A stretch of DNA of 64,000 nt from Adiantum capillus-veneris (lineage: Eukaryota > Streptophyta > Polypodiopsida > Polypodiales > Pteridaceae): contig CM043946.1 in the NCBI GenBank assembly GCA_014529385.2, forward strand, positions 21,566,577 to 21,630,576, read 5' to 3'. Made by a program: the position numbers and the translations under genes. The notes beneath the pieces are model-generated. The model saw nothing but the letters and a program-made list of their open reading frames with translations. It ran no database searches and was not told the origin of the DNA. Below, in pieces: positions 25,317-35,407 of the stretch; positions within the stretch are counted from its first letter, which is position 1, and every line of letters starts with the position of its first letter.

Positions 25317-25362
25317 AAACTCCTTAGGATTATGGTTAAATCATTCAAAATCATAAAGAGAT

Positions 25363-25908
25363 TTACAATGTCTCTATGAACAAAGTGTCATAGAAAGTAG
25401 CGAAGGATGAGAATTTATACAAATTTGCAATCTTCTCTATGCTCTCTTTATTAAGACAAGCTCTGAATAGCTCCCTATCTCCTTTGTTGAAAGCGAAAGG
25501 AAGACTATTAATAAGACGCAAATGAGGGAAAAATTCACCAAATGTGAGTCTATGAAGCATGAACTCTGGCCGCAAGTTTCCTGAAGAGTCTTCCTCAATG
25601 GTGAAATGCACTCGCCAAACGCCAAATTTCACTCTATTTACCAATCTTAGGGCACACACTAGTTGGATGAATGCGCGGTCTTCCTTAGTGCCCAACAACA
25701 AGAGGAAAATGGAATCCACACGTAGGACCTTTCGTCTTAACTTCACCACCCTCTTGTTATGAGGGAGACGCCTTACTACTTGCTCCTGCAACTCAATTGG
25801 TAATAGAGCTAGATCTCTAAGGATTGAACTTTCACTGCACACACATTCCCTGTTAGAACAAATGATCGTTTTTTGTTTCTTGTAACAACTTGGACAAAGA
25901 AAAAACAA
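25363..25908 (-). CDS. Leader ORF b1 of element C (181 aa, unknown function)
   Basis: It is 46 bases upstream of b2 and is its paralogue, carrying RRLPHNKRVVKLRRKV, FIQLVCALRLVNRVKFGVW and LINSLPFAFNKGDRELF. It is more basic than b2. The start is uncertain: the first 20 residues differ from D because of small indels, so a later start near SSILRDLALLP, where the copies agree, is possible. No known domain; a role beside Gag is inferred only from position and conservation. Confidence 0.65.
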   Translation of the reverse strand: MFFLCPSCYKKQKTIICSNRECVCSESSILRDLALLPIELQEQVVRRLPHNKRVVKLRRKVLRVDSIFLLLLGTKEDRAFIQLVCALRLVNRVKFGVWRVHFTIEEDSSGNLRPEFMLHRLTFGEFFPHLRLINSLPFAFNKGDRELFRACLNKESIEKIANLYKFSSFATFYDTLFIETL

Positions 25909-25942
25909 ACATACACACTATTTTGCCGGGCTGCACTTCATT

Positions 25943-26161
25943 TTAAAATAAAATGAACACATGTACATCAAAAGAAGTGTGGTAGTTGATGAGAGGTAGA
26001 ATGACAGGGTTTGGTGATGCAAGAATTTCTCCTACTCTTTGGGCACCAAACATGAACACCATTCGTTGTTGAAAATGGATCTTTCTACTAATTGCAACGT
26101 TTATTCTAATGTGTGGAGTAAAATGAAAGGGAAAAACCTCTATTCCTGGGCCATTATCCAT
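25943..26161 (-). CDS. Leader ORF a2 of element C (72 aa, unknown function)
   Basis: It differs from its counterpart in D by one residue (V for A in QRxGEIL) and, as far as I can compare, by one base over the whole ORF. It is paralogous to a1: shared pattern SxKxxFQ, then E-I-x-x-S-x-N-P-x-I-L-P-L-I-x-Y, then FDVHVFILF at the end. It lies in the same frame as a1, with start codons exactly 234 bases apart. Short and hydrophobic at the C-terminus. Confidence 0.6.
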   Translation of the reverse strand: MDNGPGIEVFPFHFTPHIRINVAISRKIHFQQRMVFMFGAQRVGEILASPNPVILPLINYHTSFDVHVFILF

Positions 26162-26182
26162 GGCCTATGCATGTCCTAATGC

Positions 26183-26395
26183 TTAAAATAACACAAAAAT
26201 ATAGACGTCCAAGCTAATATCGTACATAATGAGAGGCAAAATAAAAGGATTTACCGAAGTGTTTATCTCGGCTAACCTAAGAGGACCTAAAATCCTACGA
26301 ATTACCCGTTGAAATTGCAACTTAGTACTAACAATTATGTGTATCTTTTGCCTTGCAATGGGAATGAAAGGATCATACAAACTCTCGTGATTCAT
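26183..26395 (-). CDS. Leader ORF a1 of element C (70 aa, unknown function)
   Basis: First ORF after the PBS. Six of 70 residues differ from D (S/A, I/T, I/V, T/A, M/R, I/L), mostly conservative, with no stop or frameshift in either copy. It ends SLDVYIFVLF, matching FDVHVFILF of a2. No recognisable domain. It could be a separate small protein or a regulatory upstream frame. Confidence 0.6.
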   Translation of the reverse strand: MNHESLYDPFIPIARQKIHIIVSTKLQFQRVIRRILGPLRLAEINTSVNPFILPLIMYDISLDVYIFVLF

Positions 26396-26455
26396 GCAAA
26401 CTACTTGACTATGCTAAAAGTTGATCCTACACAAAAACATACACGAGTTGTTTTC

Positions 26456-26471
26456 CTCAGTGGGGGCACCA
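26456..26471 (-). other. Primer binding site of element C
   Basis: On the minus strand TGGTGCCCCCACTGAG starts three bases inside the 5' LTR. The TGG start fits pairing with the CCA end of a tRNA; the tRNA would end GTGGGGGCACCA, which I cannot assign. Element D has the same core. Confidence 0.7.
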
Positions 26472-26474
26472 ATT

Positions 26475-26733
26475 TGATGCGGTCCGGGGCGGGCAACAAG
26501 AAGAGCAACCTCTAGATACCCTTCAAGGCTCCCGTGCTGCTCAATGGGGCTGGGGCAAAACACGACACAAACCAAAACAACAAACCCCCATCCAAATCCC
26601 AACTACACAAGGGGCACCACCTAGTTTAAGAGCGAACTAGGACGCAAAAGAGGAGAATCGTTAGAGCAACCCACAAACAAGCAAGGAATTTACACTAACC
26701 CTAACACCAATGGAACACTCTCACACACTAAAA

Positions 26734-26784
<51 letters not shown>

Positions 26785-29181
26785 GAGAGATGGTGCTCGG
26801 GCTGCTTTGAAGTGTATCGTTAATGATCAAGCAAACATAAATATATATATGTAAGAAAGAGAGAGAAGGGGGAAGGGGGGTGCTTGTTGCACTAATGCCT
26901 TCTTACAAATCTGTCATGACCAATCAAAGTGAGATTAGTATTTGTTCAACATAGCCCGAGTAAATTACACCACAACACATCACAAGAAAAAAAGCCACCC
27001 CAATCATTGTCTTAAGGCCAGGGGAGTCCTCTCCACCCTGTCGCCCTCTTACAGCATGTGGGATTTATGGCTAAATTGATAACAATACCCGGAGACAAGC
27101 TATCAAGAACTTAAATAAAACACCAAGACACTTACACATCATTATTGTCCATGATTTCACGTTGGAAGGGAGACAAGGTATCCATGCTTAGTCCAAATTC
27201 ACCCTCCTTGATTCAGCAAATGTTGGGCTTACTCTAGTAGGAGAAATGATAGATTTCCTACTCTCAATTTAATGATCACTCTCTCTTACAATGGCATAGA
27301 GTTCCCTTGCTAATCACCCCTAATACAACACATACATATGCCTAATGCCAATGAGATTCCACTCAAGAGCTCCTTCTCAAGAGGTTGAGCTTGGCTTCTC
27401 AAGCTATAGCATAGTGCTCTTTCTTCTCCCCCCTTTTTGTGCTAGCTATACCCTCCTTTTATAGCAATTTTGAAGGCTAGGGTTACTCCTCTAACCATGG
27501 TTGGGTTAGATTTTCAGCAATTTATCTAATTTCTTTTGCTTGGAATTATCAAGAAGTTGGTGGGGAAAGAGAGAGGAGAGAAATGGAGGTGATAGGACTT
27601 TTCATAGTGGGTTAGTGTTAGTAGAGTTAGTATTAATTTACAAATGGAATTGGATATTTACAATGGGAGTATCCATGTAGGATACAAATAAGGAAGAAAA
27701 ACTCTTAAGAGGTAAGAAAAGGTGGATTTCTTACAAGGTTGATGCTCCAAGTGTCTTGAGTAGGGCCAATTTTGACGCTTGTTGACGGTCCACTAGCTTT
27801 GACGGTACATTTTTTCTCCACTCTTGACCTTCCTTGAGAGACAAGGTAATTGAAGCTGAGTAATCAACCACCATGATGCTATCTTTTAAGAGAAGAGGCT
27901 GAATTTTGTGGTTTTTTTGGATAGATATGGGTAATTTGGAGGAGGAAAAAGGAGACTAGGTGGTCAATTTTGGAATGGAATTGTGTGTGGGAGGTATGAG
28001 TTCACCATGGTTTCTCTTATTCTTCAAGGTTGAGGAGAAGGTGAGTAGGGTGCAGAGAGGAGTGGTGAGAGAGGTGGGGATGATGAGTGGAGAAGTGTGT
28101 GTGAAAGAGGAAAATGATAAAGTGGAAGAGAGAGTGTGGCTGCATAGCATGGAAAAACTAGGGTCCACTAATAAAATCATAGCTCACAGTTCGTAGCTCA
28201 AAAAAATATGAAAAAATTTGAGGCAAAAGTTCAGCCCACGAGCTACAACTTTTGTTTGTATCACCTTTTCAAATTTGGAGAGCAAGTGAACTTTAAAAAT
28301 TCAACAAAACCGACCGTTTTTTTCCACTGCACAAGGTCCTTGTGGGGTCCTTCTTTGGATGATTCTTTTGAATACCTCTAAGAGTGAGCCCTCTATAGTG
28401 CATGTATGCATGCCACCTACCCTTGACCTTATTTGGTAGGTCTATAATTGAAGATATTGTTGAGATCATGATATAAGTGAGTAGTACAACTAAGAAAATC
28501 AAATATTGAGGGGTCTAAAAAATATGTACATGTCAAATATAAATAATATAAGTGGAAAAAATATAAAGGGGTCAAAAGAAATCTCTCTCATTATGAGGCT
28601 ACCATAAAAAGATAAATATTTTTGGTGTTCTAATGTTTTTTGAAAAAAAACAAAATAGATGTAGGAAGGGAAAAATCACAATAGTGAAAAAATATACACA
28701 TAAATAAAACTAGTTTTTTTGGATTTTTGTTGGGGTGGAGTTACACCAAATATAAGAGAAGCTTACATGAAAATATTTCTATATGGAATAAAGAGTATGA
28801 AAAATGGTAAGAAAAATTGTGGTAATGGTGAGGCAATGTACAGAGCATAAATAACACACACCTAGGTAGAAATATTTAAATAAATACCAAAATAATTATG
28901 AAAAAATCTTTTATTTAGGCCCTATATACAAAGAAATATTTACATACGCATGGGCCATAATATAATTATATTTTTTATTTTTTTTATTTTTTTTGGCTCA
29001 ACTAGCCCAATGACTAGCTAATTGAGGGTTTTTTATTTCAGTAAGGAGATATGAGAAAAGTACCCTAACTCACACGCACCTATATACAGTGAAAGGGTGG
29101 GGGTAACCACAGTGTTTGAGTGATTTGATAGGGTGAGATAACTCACTATGGCAATTACAGAGAGCCAAAAAATGGCTATCA
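26475..29181 (-). repeat. 5' LTR of element C
   Basis: 2,707 bases, nearly identical to the left LTR, with the (GA)n tract at 26736-26790 and the TATA box at about 27457-27464 on the minus strand. Its terminal hairpin reads AGCCA…TGGCT where the other LTR has AGCCG…CGGCT. Confidence 0.95.
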
Positions 29182-32100
29182 GTATCTGTACCAATTCTAA
29201 AAGCACCAGATTGGTCAAAGATCTTCCATGTACATGTAGATGCTTCGGAATTTGCAATAGGCTGTATATTGGCACAACCAGATGAGGGAAAGACAGATTT
29301 TCCAATCAGTTATGCTAGTAGACAACTCAACAGTGCAGAAAACAATTATACTACCACTGAAAGAGAAGGATTGGGTATGATATATGCTGTAAAGAAATTT
29401 CGGCATTACTTACTCGCGAACCAATTCACATTCTTTGTGGATTATCAGGCACTCTTGTACTTAGTAAACAAACCTTGCAACATGGGACAAATTGTAAGAT
29501 GGTTCATTGTGTTGCTAGAGTTTGATTTTACGGTAGTAGTTAAGCAAGGAAAAACTCATCAAAGAGCAAACCACCTTTCTCGATTACTACATGGCGAAAA
29601 AGCTACCGGAGTAGATGATGATCTCCCAAACGCATACCTGTTTAATATAGAGATGGTACCGAAATGGTCAGAGCAAATTATTCCGTTGCTGACATATGGA
29701 ATGAATCTTGACGACAAACACACGGTGGAAGACATTAGACAAGCACGAAATTACACAATGCTTGCGGGAAGAATGTACCATCATGGAAACGATGGGATTC
29801 TAAGATTGTGTATAGGCCCAGAGGAGTACGAAGCGTATCTAGAGGAGACCCACACACAAACAGGGGGATTCCATAGAGGAAATCAAATGATGTATGTACA
29901 ATTAAGAAGACTTGGAGTGTATTGTCCAAGAATGGCAGGTGATGTAGCAAATTACATCAAGAAATGCGACTTTTGCACATCCAATACCACTGTGGATTAT
30001 GCCACATTATACCAAGTGACAGTAGCACCCGCATGGAGTCATGCTATTATGGGTTATTTGACTAATAAGGAGCTGCCAGGAGATTGTTCTAAAGCCAGAC
30101 AAAAGGCTTTACAAATCAAAGAGAATAGGTATACCCTCATTAGTGACCAATTGTACAAAAGAGGAACTGATGACCAGCTGAGGTTAGTCCCTCATGAAAA
30201 TGACTACTTTCCATTATTGGAACAGGCTCATGCAGGCATAGCAGGTGGTCATTTTTCAGCAGAGAGAACCGTAAAAATCATTATGGTTGCACGTATATGG
30301 TGGCCGACCATGATTCAAGATGCAACAGAATTCGTGAAAAGGTGTGATGAATGTCAACGAACTAAGGTACCAGTTAAAAGAGACAAAATGCCTTTAAGAC
30401 CAATGATGAGTGCTCGAGCATTCGCTAAATGGGGATTGGACTTTGTTGGTCCTATCACTCCACCAACGTATTGTTCACAAGCACAATATATCATAGTGGC
30501 CACGGACTACATGACCAAATGGGTGGAAGCAAAATCCACAACGAAAGAAGACGTTAGAACCACGACACAATTCTTATATGAATATGTGTTTACACGTTAT
30601 GGCCTTCCAATCGAGTTGGTGAGTGATAGAGGGACACACTTTGTAAATGAAGTTATCCAACATCTCTTAAATGAGTTTATGGTAATTCATCGCAAATATG
30701 CACCCTATCATCCACAAGCCAATGGCCAAGCGGAAGCGACCAACAAAATATTGTGCACGGTTCTTACGAAACTGGTTAGTGAAAGAAGAACAGATTGGGA
30801 TCAGATGCTCTATTTGGCATTGTGGGCTTATCGAGTTGCATATAAAACAACACTCAATGCTACACCATTTAATATGGTATATGGGTTAAATGCAATATTG
30901 CCTATTGACTTTTTGATCCCCACACTAAGGGTAGCCAAACAATTGGACTGGACGGGGCATGAACTTTCAGAACGGTTAGAGGACCTTGAAAAATTAGATG
31001 AGGTACGACTCAATGCTGTAGCGGCCATCTATGCAAAAAAAAGACAACAGAAAAAGTTTTTTGACAAATATGTCAAGAACAAGGACTTTAAAACGGGCGA
31101 CTATGTCTTAGTATACACCCTTAAACATCATGCCAAAAAGCTAAAGAAAAGGGGCATGGGGCCTTATTTGATCCAAGAAATATCGTCCAGCGGAGCAGTA
31201 AAACTGTCGACACTAGATGGAAAAGAAATGCCGAACTGGATTAGTGGGTGTCGTTTAAAAAAATATCATCTACCTTTAACACCGGAAATGTTGTTTCAAC
31301 TGCATTATGGAAAAACCTATAGACAGGAACAACAAAGAATTCAAGACCAGGCACAACAAGAAGCAAAGGAACGGATTTCTAAACGAAAGCAGTTTCTCAG
31401 GACAATAAACATGGTCACCCCAATGATGACTAATGAATATCCTCTTTCAACATCCCAAACAATTGAAGCGGATATACAAAGCGACGAAGTAGAAAAGACC
31501 ATGACAGACCTTAGGGTTCAGGACGATAGCATCATCGACGACTTGGAAGATACATGGTGTAGTCCTTACATAAAAGCTTATGCAGGCACAAAACAAGTTG
31601 AAATCTATGCATTACTTGACACTGGAGCAAAAATGAGTGTCATCAGCTTTGAGCTCTTTCAGAAACTTGGACCAGTGAAGACGATCCCAGAGACACACAG
31701 GTTGAAAGTAGCATCGGGTGATGAGGTGACCACGTTGTGGTCTATTATAATACCAATCACAGTGCAGGCACACCCGTACACTACAAAATTCCATGTACTG
31801 CCACCAAGTAAATTAGCCACGCCGTGTATCTTAGCAGTGTCATGGATGAAAGATAATAGGGTATTCATTGATTTGGATACGAATGAGGCACTGTTCAGAA
31901 AGGAAAATTTTTCAGAACCCTTCTTATCATATAACCAATTCATGTCAAGGAGGAAACAAAAGTCAATACAACCGCAAAAATCTACCCAACAACAAACAAA
32001 GTTTACAAGTCCAGCAACGTCTTATCAAAAATCAGCAACCATGCAGGGAACCAGGCAAGTTTGGGTACGGCGTACAGAGTTGCCCGAGGCACAATTACAT

Positions 32101-32499
32101 CAAAAGCGGAAATACAAAGTGTGGATAAGGCGCGACAGCCTAATTCCTATAAAAAAGGGGTCTGAAGAAAAGACAAAAAACCGAAAGCTAGCAAAACTTC
32201 AAAGAAACATAGTCAATCTATCAAATACGCAACGGACTATATTGGTATGGAGGCTAAAATTGCCAATTCAAAATGAGCCAACAACACAAGAAGGCCAGAC
32301 AAAGATGACAATCGTGCAGCTATCTACAACTGTCAAGGTCAAGCAACATAATGCAAACAGCACGAGGAAACAAACAGAATCAACAACAAAAACTACCAGG
32401 ATGTATCAGACACAAGTCATCAAGGTAGAAAGAAAGAATGTTTCACCAGATATGACAATATCGACTTCAAAGAAATCACAAACGCCAATTCAAAACTAG
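29182..32499 (+). CDS. Element A RNase H, double zinc domain, integrase, second protease
   Basis: Continuation of element A pol after the C insertion; the open frame is counted here from the ATG at 29269 (1,076 residues). RNase H comes first (VDASEF, SYASRQLN, TEREGLGMIYAVKKFRHYL). Two consecutive H2C2 zinc domains follow: H195, H202, C233, C236 and H321, H328, C359, C362. The integrase core has D391 (GLDFVG), D453 (SDRG) and E489 (GQAEATNK), a proper D-x61-D-x35-E. After the C-terminal barrel (GPYLIQEI) a second retropepsin-like domain begins: LLDTGAKMS with D784 and CILAVSWM near 853. A basic tail of about 170 residues ends the frame. No stop or frameshift interrupts this half, although the upstream RT is dead. 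Confidence 0.9.
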   Translation, partial: VSVPILKAPDWSKIFHVHVDASEFAIGCILAQPDEGKTDFPISYASRQLNSAENNYTTTEREGLGMIYAVKKFRHYLLANQFTFFVDYQALLYLVNKPCNMGQIVRWFIVLLEFDFTVVVKQGKTHQRANHLSRLLHGEKATGVDDDLPNAYLFNIEMVPKWSEQIIPLLTYGMNLDDKHTVEDIRQARNYTMLAGRMYHHGNDGILRLCIGPEEYEAYLEETHTQTGGFHRGNQMMYVQLRRLGVYCPRMAGDVANYIKKCDFCTSNTTVDYATLYQVTVAPAWSHAIMGYLTNKELPGDCSKARQKALQIKENRYTLISDQLYKRGTDDQLRLVPHENDYFPLLEQAHAGIAGGHFSAERTVKIIMVARIWWPTMIQDATEFVKRCDECQRTKVPVKRDKMPLRPMMSARAFAKWGLDFVGPITPPTYCSQAQYIIVATDYMTKWVEAKSTTKEDVRTTTQFLYEYVFTRYGLPIELVSDRGTHFVNEVIQHLLNEFMVIHRKYAPYHPQANGQAEATNKILCTVLTKLVSERRTDWDQMLYLALWAYRVAYKTTLNATPFNMVYGLNAILPIDFLIPTLRVAKQLDWTGHELSERLEDLEKLDEVRLNAVAAIYAKKRQQKKFFDKYVKNKDFKTGDYVLVYTLKHHAKKLKKRGMGPYLIQEISSSGAVKLSTLDGKEMPNWISGCRLKKYHLPLTPEMLFQLHYGKTYRQEQQRIQDQAQQEAKERISKRKQFLRTINMVTPMMTNEYPLSTSQTIEADIQSDEVEKTMTDLRVQDDSIIDDLEDTWCSPYIKAYAGTKQVEIYALLDTGAKMSVISFELFQKLGPVKTIPETHRLKVASGDEVTTLWSIIIPITVQAHPYTTKFHVLPPSKLATPCILAVSWMKDNRVFIDLDTNEALFRKENFSEPFLSYNQFMSRRKQKSIQPQKSTQQQTKFTSPATSYQKSATMQGTRQVWVRRTELPEAQLHQKRKYKVWIRRDSLIPIKKGSEEKTKNRKLAKLQRNIVNLSNTQRTILVWRLKLPIQNEPTTQEGQTKMTIVQLSTTVKVKQHNANSTRKQTESTTKTTRMYQTQVIKVERKNVSPDMTISTSKKSQTPIQN

Positions 32500-32770
32500 T
32501 GGAAAACAATCAAACAACGAGCAGCAAAGTTACAACTACTACTTGCAAAGAAAATCTGCCAGCCAATTCAAGATACCATCGGGAAACCTCAACGACAAAT
32601 GCCAATAAGCGCATCGCTTATACCTTCCTCCTGCACCGCATAAATTCTTTCTACATGCATTGACCGTACATGCATATAGGGCTACATTACAAGGCCTGCA
32701 TTAGCACGAGTTCAAACCCATGCACAACACATACCCTTGACGATACCCTGTCGTCCGGGAGGACTCCAAC
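32500..32770 (+). other. 3' untranslated region of element A
   Basis: Between the pol stop and the polypurine tract. No coding sequence or named element. TACATGCATTGACCGTACATGCATA at about 32652-32676 contains a direct ACATGCAT repeat. Confidence 0.4.
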
Positions 32771-32784
32771 TAGGAGGGGGGGAG
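32771..32784 (+). other. Polypurine tract of element A
   Basis: TAGGAGGGGGGGAG, the same run that precedes the LTR of element B at 38856-38869. The next bases are GCATTCC rather than TG; the first TG is at 32794. The LTR start is therefore either mutated or displaced. Confidence 0.6.
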
Positions 32785-33750
32785 GCATTCCAATGCGGAC
32801 TCATCATGTCATATATTAGAGGGCAATGTTTGTGAGCAATTTTTCAACCATTTTTGCGTTTTATTGTGTGATTTTTGGAAAAAGAATATGCCCTCGTAAT
32901 TAATCAGAATTGGGGACCAAATCATCATTCATGAGCCCCTAGGGATGTGTATACACTATAAAGAGAGTCAATTCTGGCCAAAAACTGTCTAAAAACAGCA
33001 AAAAATAGGCCAAGGTTGACGGTAATGAGCGAGATTGTACATAACCAAAAGAAAAGTGAGATACAAAGTGTTTTTCTTTTCATTGGTATTTTTCTAGGTT
33101 AGAATTGATATTTTTGGGTTATTTTGGGATTTATTTGCTTTATTTTAGCCATTTTCTAGCAAAAATTATAGAAAAAAATCCGTAATCCAGATGGAAACAC
33201 AAAAGAAGAGACACCTGATCAGAACAAGGTAAAGAAGACACAAAAAAAATAAGGGCTGCAAAGGTGACATAGCAAAATGACCACCGTCATGAAGGGACCT
33301 CCAACAGGAGAAATCTACAAAACTGGTAAAACTGGAGCAACTGAAGTCCAAATCAGGAAATTTGCGAGCCTAAACCGCATCTCGCAAAAAGTTATGGCCA
33401 CAGGTAAAAGATGGAAAAATTTGGTGTCGGAGTCTGGATTACATATAGAGAGGCTAGGCTAGAAATCCCTCATTGAGTCATTTTCCATAATGAGAGAGAG
33501 AGAGAGCTCCCTACAGCAGTTGAGACTTCCAGGAGCTCATCCATCACGCACGGTCGCTAGATCAACATCAGATATGAGAGGTATGCTCGTCAACACTGAC
33601 TCTAAGTGTTGTTTACTTCATTTAGTCGCAAAACCTCGCCGGCATCACAATCACAACCTGTGCACACATACGGTAGAATGGTTGTTAGGGAGACCTAGAG
33701 GCCACCGAATGAAACCAAAATTGAAAGGCACAATGCCTATAGCTTAGGGG
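32785..33750 (+). mobile_element. Probable 3' LTR remnant of element A
   Basis: It follows the polypurine tract and has a TATA-like ACACTATAAAGAG at about 32953-32965 and a short (GA)n run at 33491-33506, as is common in the LTRs here. No second copy exists in the window, so the boundaries are inferred. Small frames such as 33277-33462 and 33490-33747 are not supported. Confidence 0.4.
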
Positions 33751-34397
33751 TCGAGCCTATGACCTCGGAAAGCGTGAAGGAAGCCACTCAAAAAACCCTA
33801 ATTTAGCAGGACCTGCAAAAGGGCGACAAAACCAAGGTGATCGGAAATGAGCCAAAATTCATAGACAGCAAGCCAATAACCTCGACACACTGACTGAAGG
33901 GTTAGACTATGAAAAAGTTCGTCAAAACGGAGCCTAAAGTCCCTATCTGACGAAAACCGCACAAAGTGTCACGATACTCTAACGGGCCGACCAAGTGACA
34001 AAATTACACCAAATTCAACAAGGAACATCCAAAGGAGGTCAACTACGAGATGGAATGTGTCCACTCAGGAAAAAAGCTCTTCCACCAGGGAAAATGCCGG
34101 CAACAGGCCAGAAAGACGTCCAAATGGTCGTTCTTGGTGTTTCAAACACCAAAACAACAACTGACTGCTTGGATGGAAGGTCAAAAGGAAGTACAAGACA
34201 GCCGGAATCATACAAAGACCAAAAGGAACCGCGACCATCACCTAAGTGGTCTACTTCGACTTCAGGACCATCTAAGTGCTGCAAACAGGGAGTACATTCT
34301 ACTAAATTGATTAAAACTTGATGTGTGTGTCTAGGAGGGCCTATTAACACCATGAATGTCAACTAACATCAAAAAACTGGTAAAAATGACAGCCCAC

Positions 34398-34411
34398 TCT
34401 ATCGCGATAGA
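34398..34411. repeat. Leader palindrome 1 of element B
   Basis: TCTATCGCGATAGA, a perfect 14-base palindrome. Confidence 0.9.
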
Positions 34412-34810
34412 CTTGAACTTACACTTAGACAAAGGAAACTTTGACTTTGGCTTCATGAGGGGTGCTAACAAGGAATGTTAACCACCAATATCAAGTCAAA
34501 GTGCAAGAAAAATCTTTTTTGGCCAAAAACTCAGTCTCTTGCTACAACAATTATTGGGGGGAAAGACTTTTCAAATTTTTACAAGCTAGACTTGGGGAAG
34601 CAAATGAAGGCAGTACACCAAATTTGGTGCCAAGATGGACTCATATGGCAAGCTGAGAAAGACATGCAGACAACTCAGAGTCAGAACAGGACATCTCAAG
34701 GGCAGATAGGTAAAATTTACATGTGAGGGGTCAAGAAACCTTGCATCAACTGGGAGAAGGCAGACATATGGTCACAAAGCCAAAAAATGACAAACTGGCA
34801 CTAAGTCCCA

Positions 34811-34826
34811 GTCTATCGCGATAGAC
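34811..34826. repeat. Leader palindrome 2 of element B
   Basis: GTCTATCGCGATAGAC, a perfect 16-base palindrome. A half-site GTCTATCGCGA is also found at 39438-39448 in the B LTR. Confidence 0.9.
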
Positions 34827-35109
34827 CAAGTAGAGGGATACTGGACCATCTTATCACAAATTTGAATTAGCAGTTGTCTTCAACATGATGCAAGATGACC
34901 ACCCACTAAGTTTGAGCCCAAAACAACACAAAATGAAGGAGATAGACCAACATCTCCTTGAAGGGAATCTGGAAAATTGGGAGTTGATCCAAAAAGGGGT
35001 CACTCGACATTCATTTGAGGTAGAAATGGGGTCAGATCATGTGCAAGGTATGGGAAACCAATTGGTGGAGTCACAACTGCAAAAAAGGACCCAGATCCAA
35101 AAAATGCCA

Positions 35110-35125
35110 GTCTATTGTGATAGAC
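35110..35125. repeat. Leader palindrome 3 of element B
   Basis: GTCTATTGTGATAGAC, the same site with changes in the CGCG core (CG to TG); the outer arms are intact. Confidence 0.85.
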
Positions 35126-35407
35126 TGAGAAAAAGTAGCAAATGGACAGATTTTGAGCTTTGGCTTATGGAGTGACCTTACATGCCATGAGAGCATACAC
35201 CACACAAAATTTCAAGGCATTTGGACTTGTTCTCCTTCACCAACAACATCAATTTGAAGCCGCCAAAGTCGCACAATGGAAAAGCTTGTCTATCTGCTAA
35301 CATTTTACCTTAACTAATCTTGGGATTAAGAGGGCTCATCTAGATGCATGATTAAGTGGTAATCAATTTAGGAGATTAGTACTATGTTTGTGCATTAACT
35401 AATAATT

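Larger units (their letters stand above)
16812..29181 (-). mobile_element. Element C: full-length Tat-like Ty3/gypsy retrotransposon
   Basis: This 12,370-base element on the minus strand is nested in element A. It has LTRs of 2,702 and 2,707 bases that are nearly identical, TG..CA ends, a GTAT target duplication, a PBS inside the right LTR and a polypurine tract inside the left LTR. Order on its own strand: LTR, PBS, four leader ORFs (a1, a2, b1, b2), gag-PR, RT, first RNase H, second RNase H, integrase, LTR. Compared with the intact element D, pol carries three nonsense codons and one frameshift, so C is non-autonomous now. Nearly identical LTRs show it is not old. Confidence 0.95.
33751..35407 (+). 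other. Leader of element B with spaced palindromes
   Basis: Non-coding stretch before the B frame. A CGCG-centred palindrome occurs three times (34398-34411, 34811-34826, 35110-35125). Sequence around the first and third is similar (ACTTTGACTTTGGCTTCATG against ATTTTGAGCTTTGGCTTATG), so degenerate tandem units are likely. No PBS or 5' LTR of B was found, so its 5' end is probably truncated or diverged. Short frames here (33995-34321, 34462-34726, 34885-35175) show no motif. Confidence 0.55.

Noticed and set aside
16812-29181. C and D as two insertions of one identical element
   Set aside because: Their LTRs differ in a 920-base segment and in sequence, so they are subfamilies, not recent sister copies.
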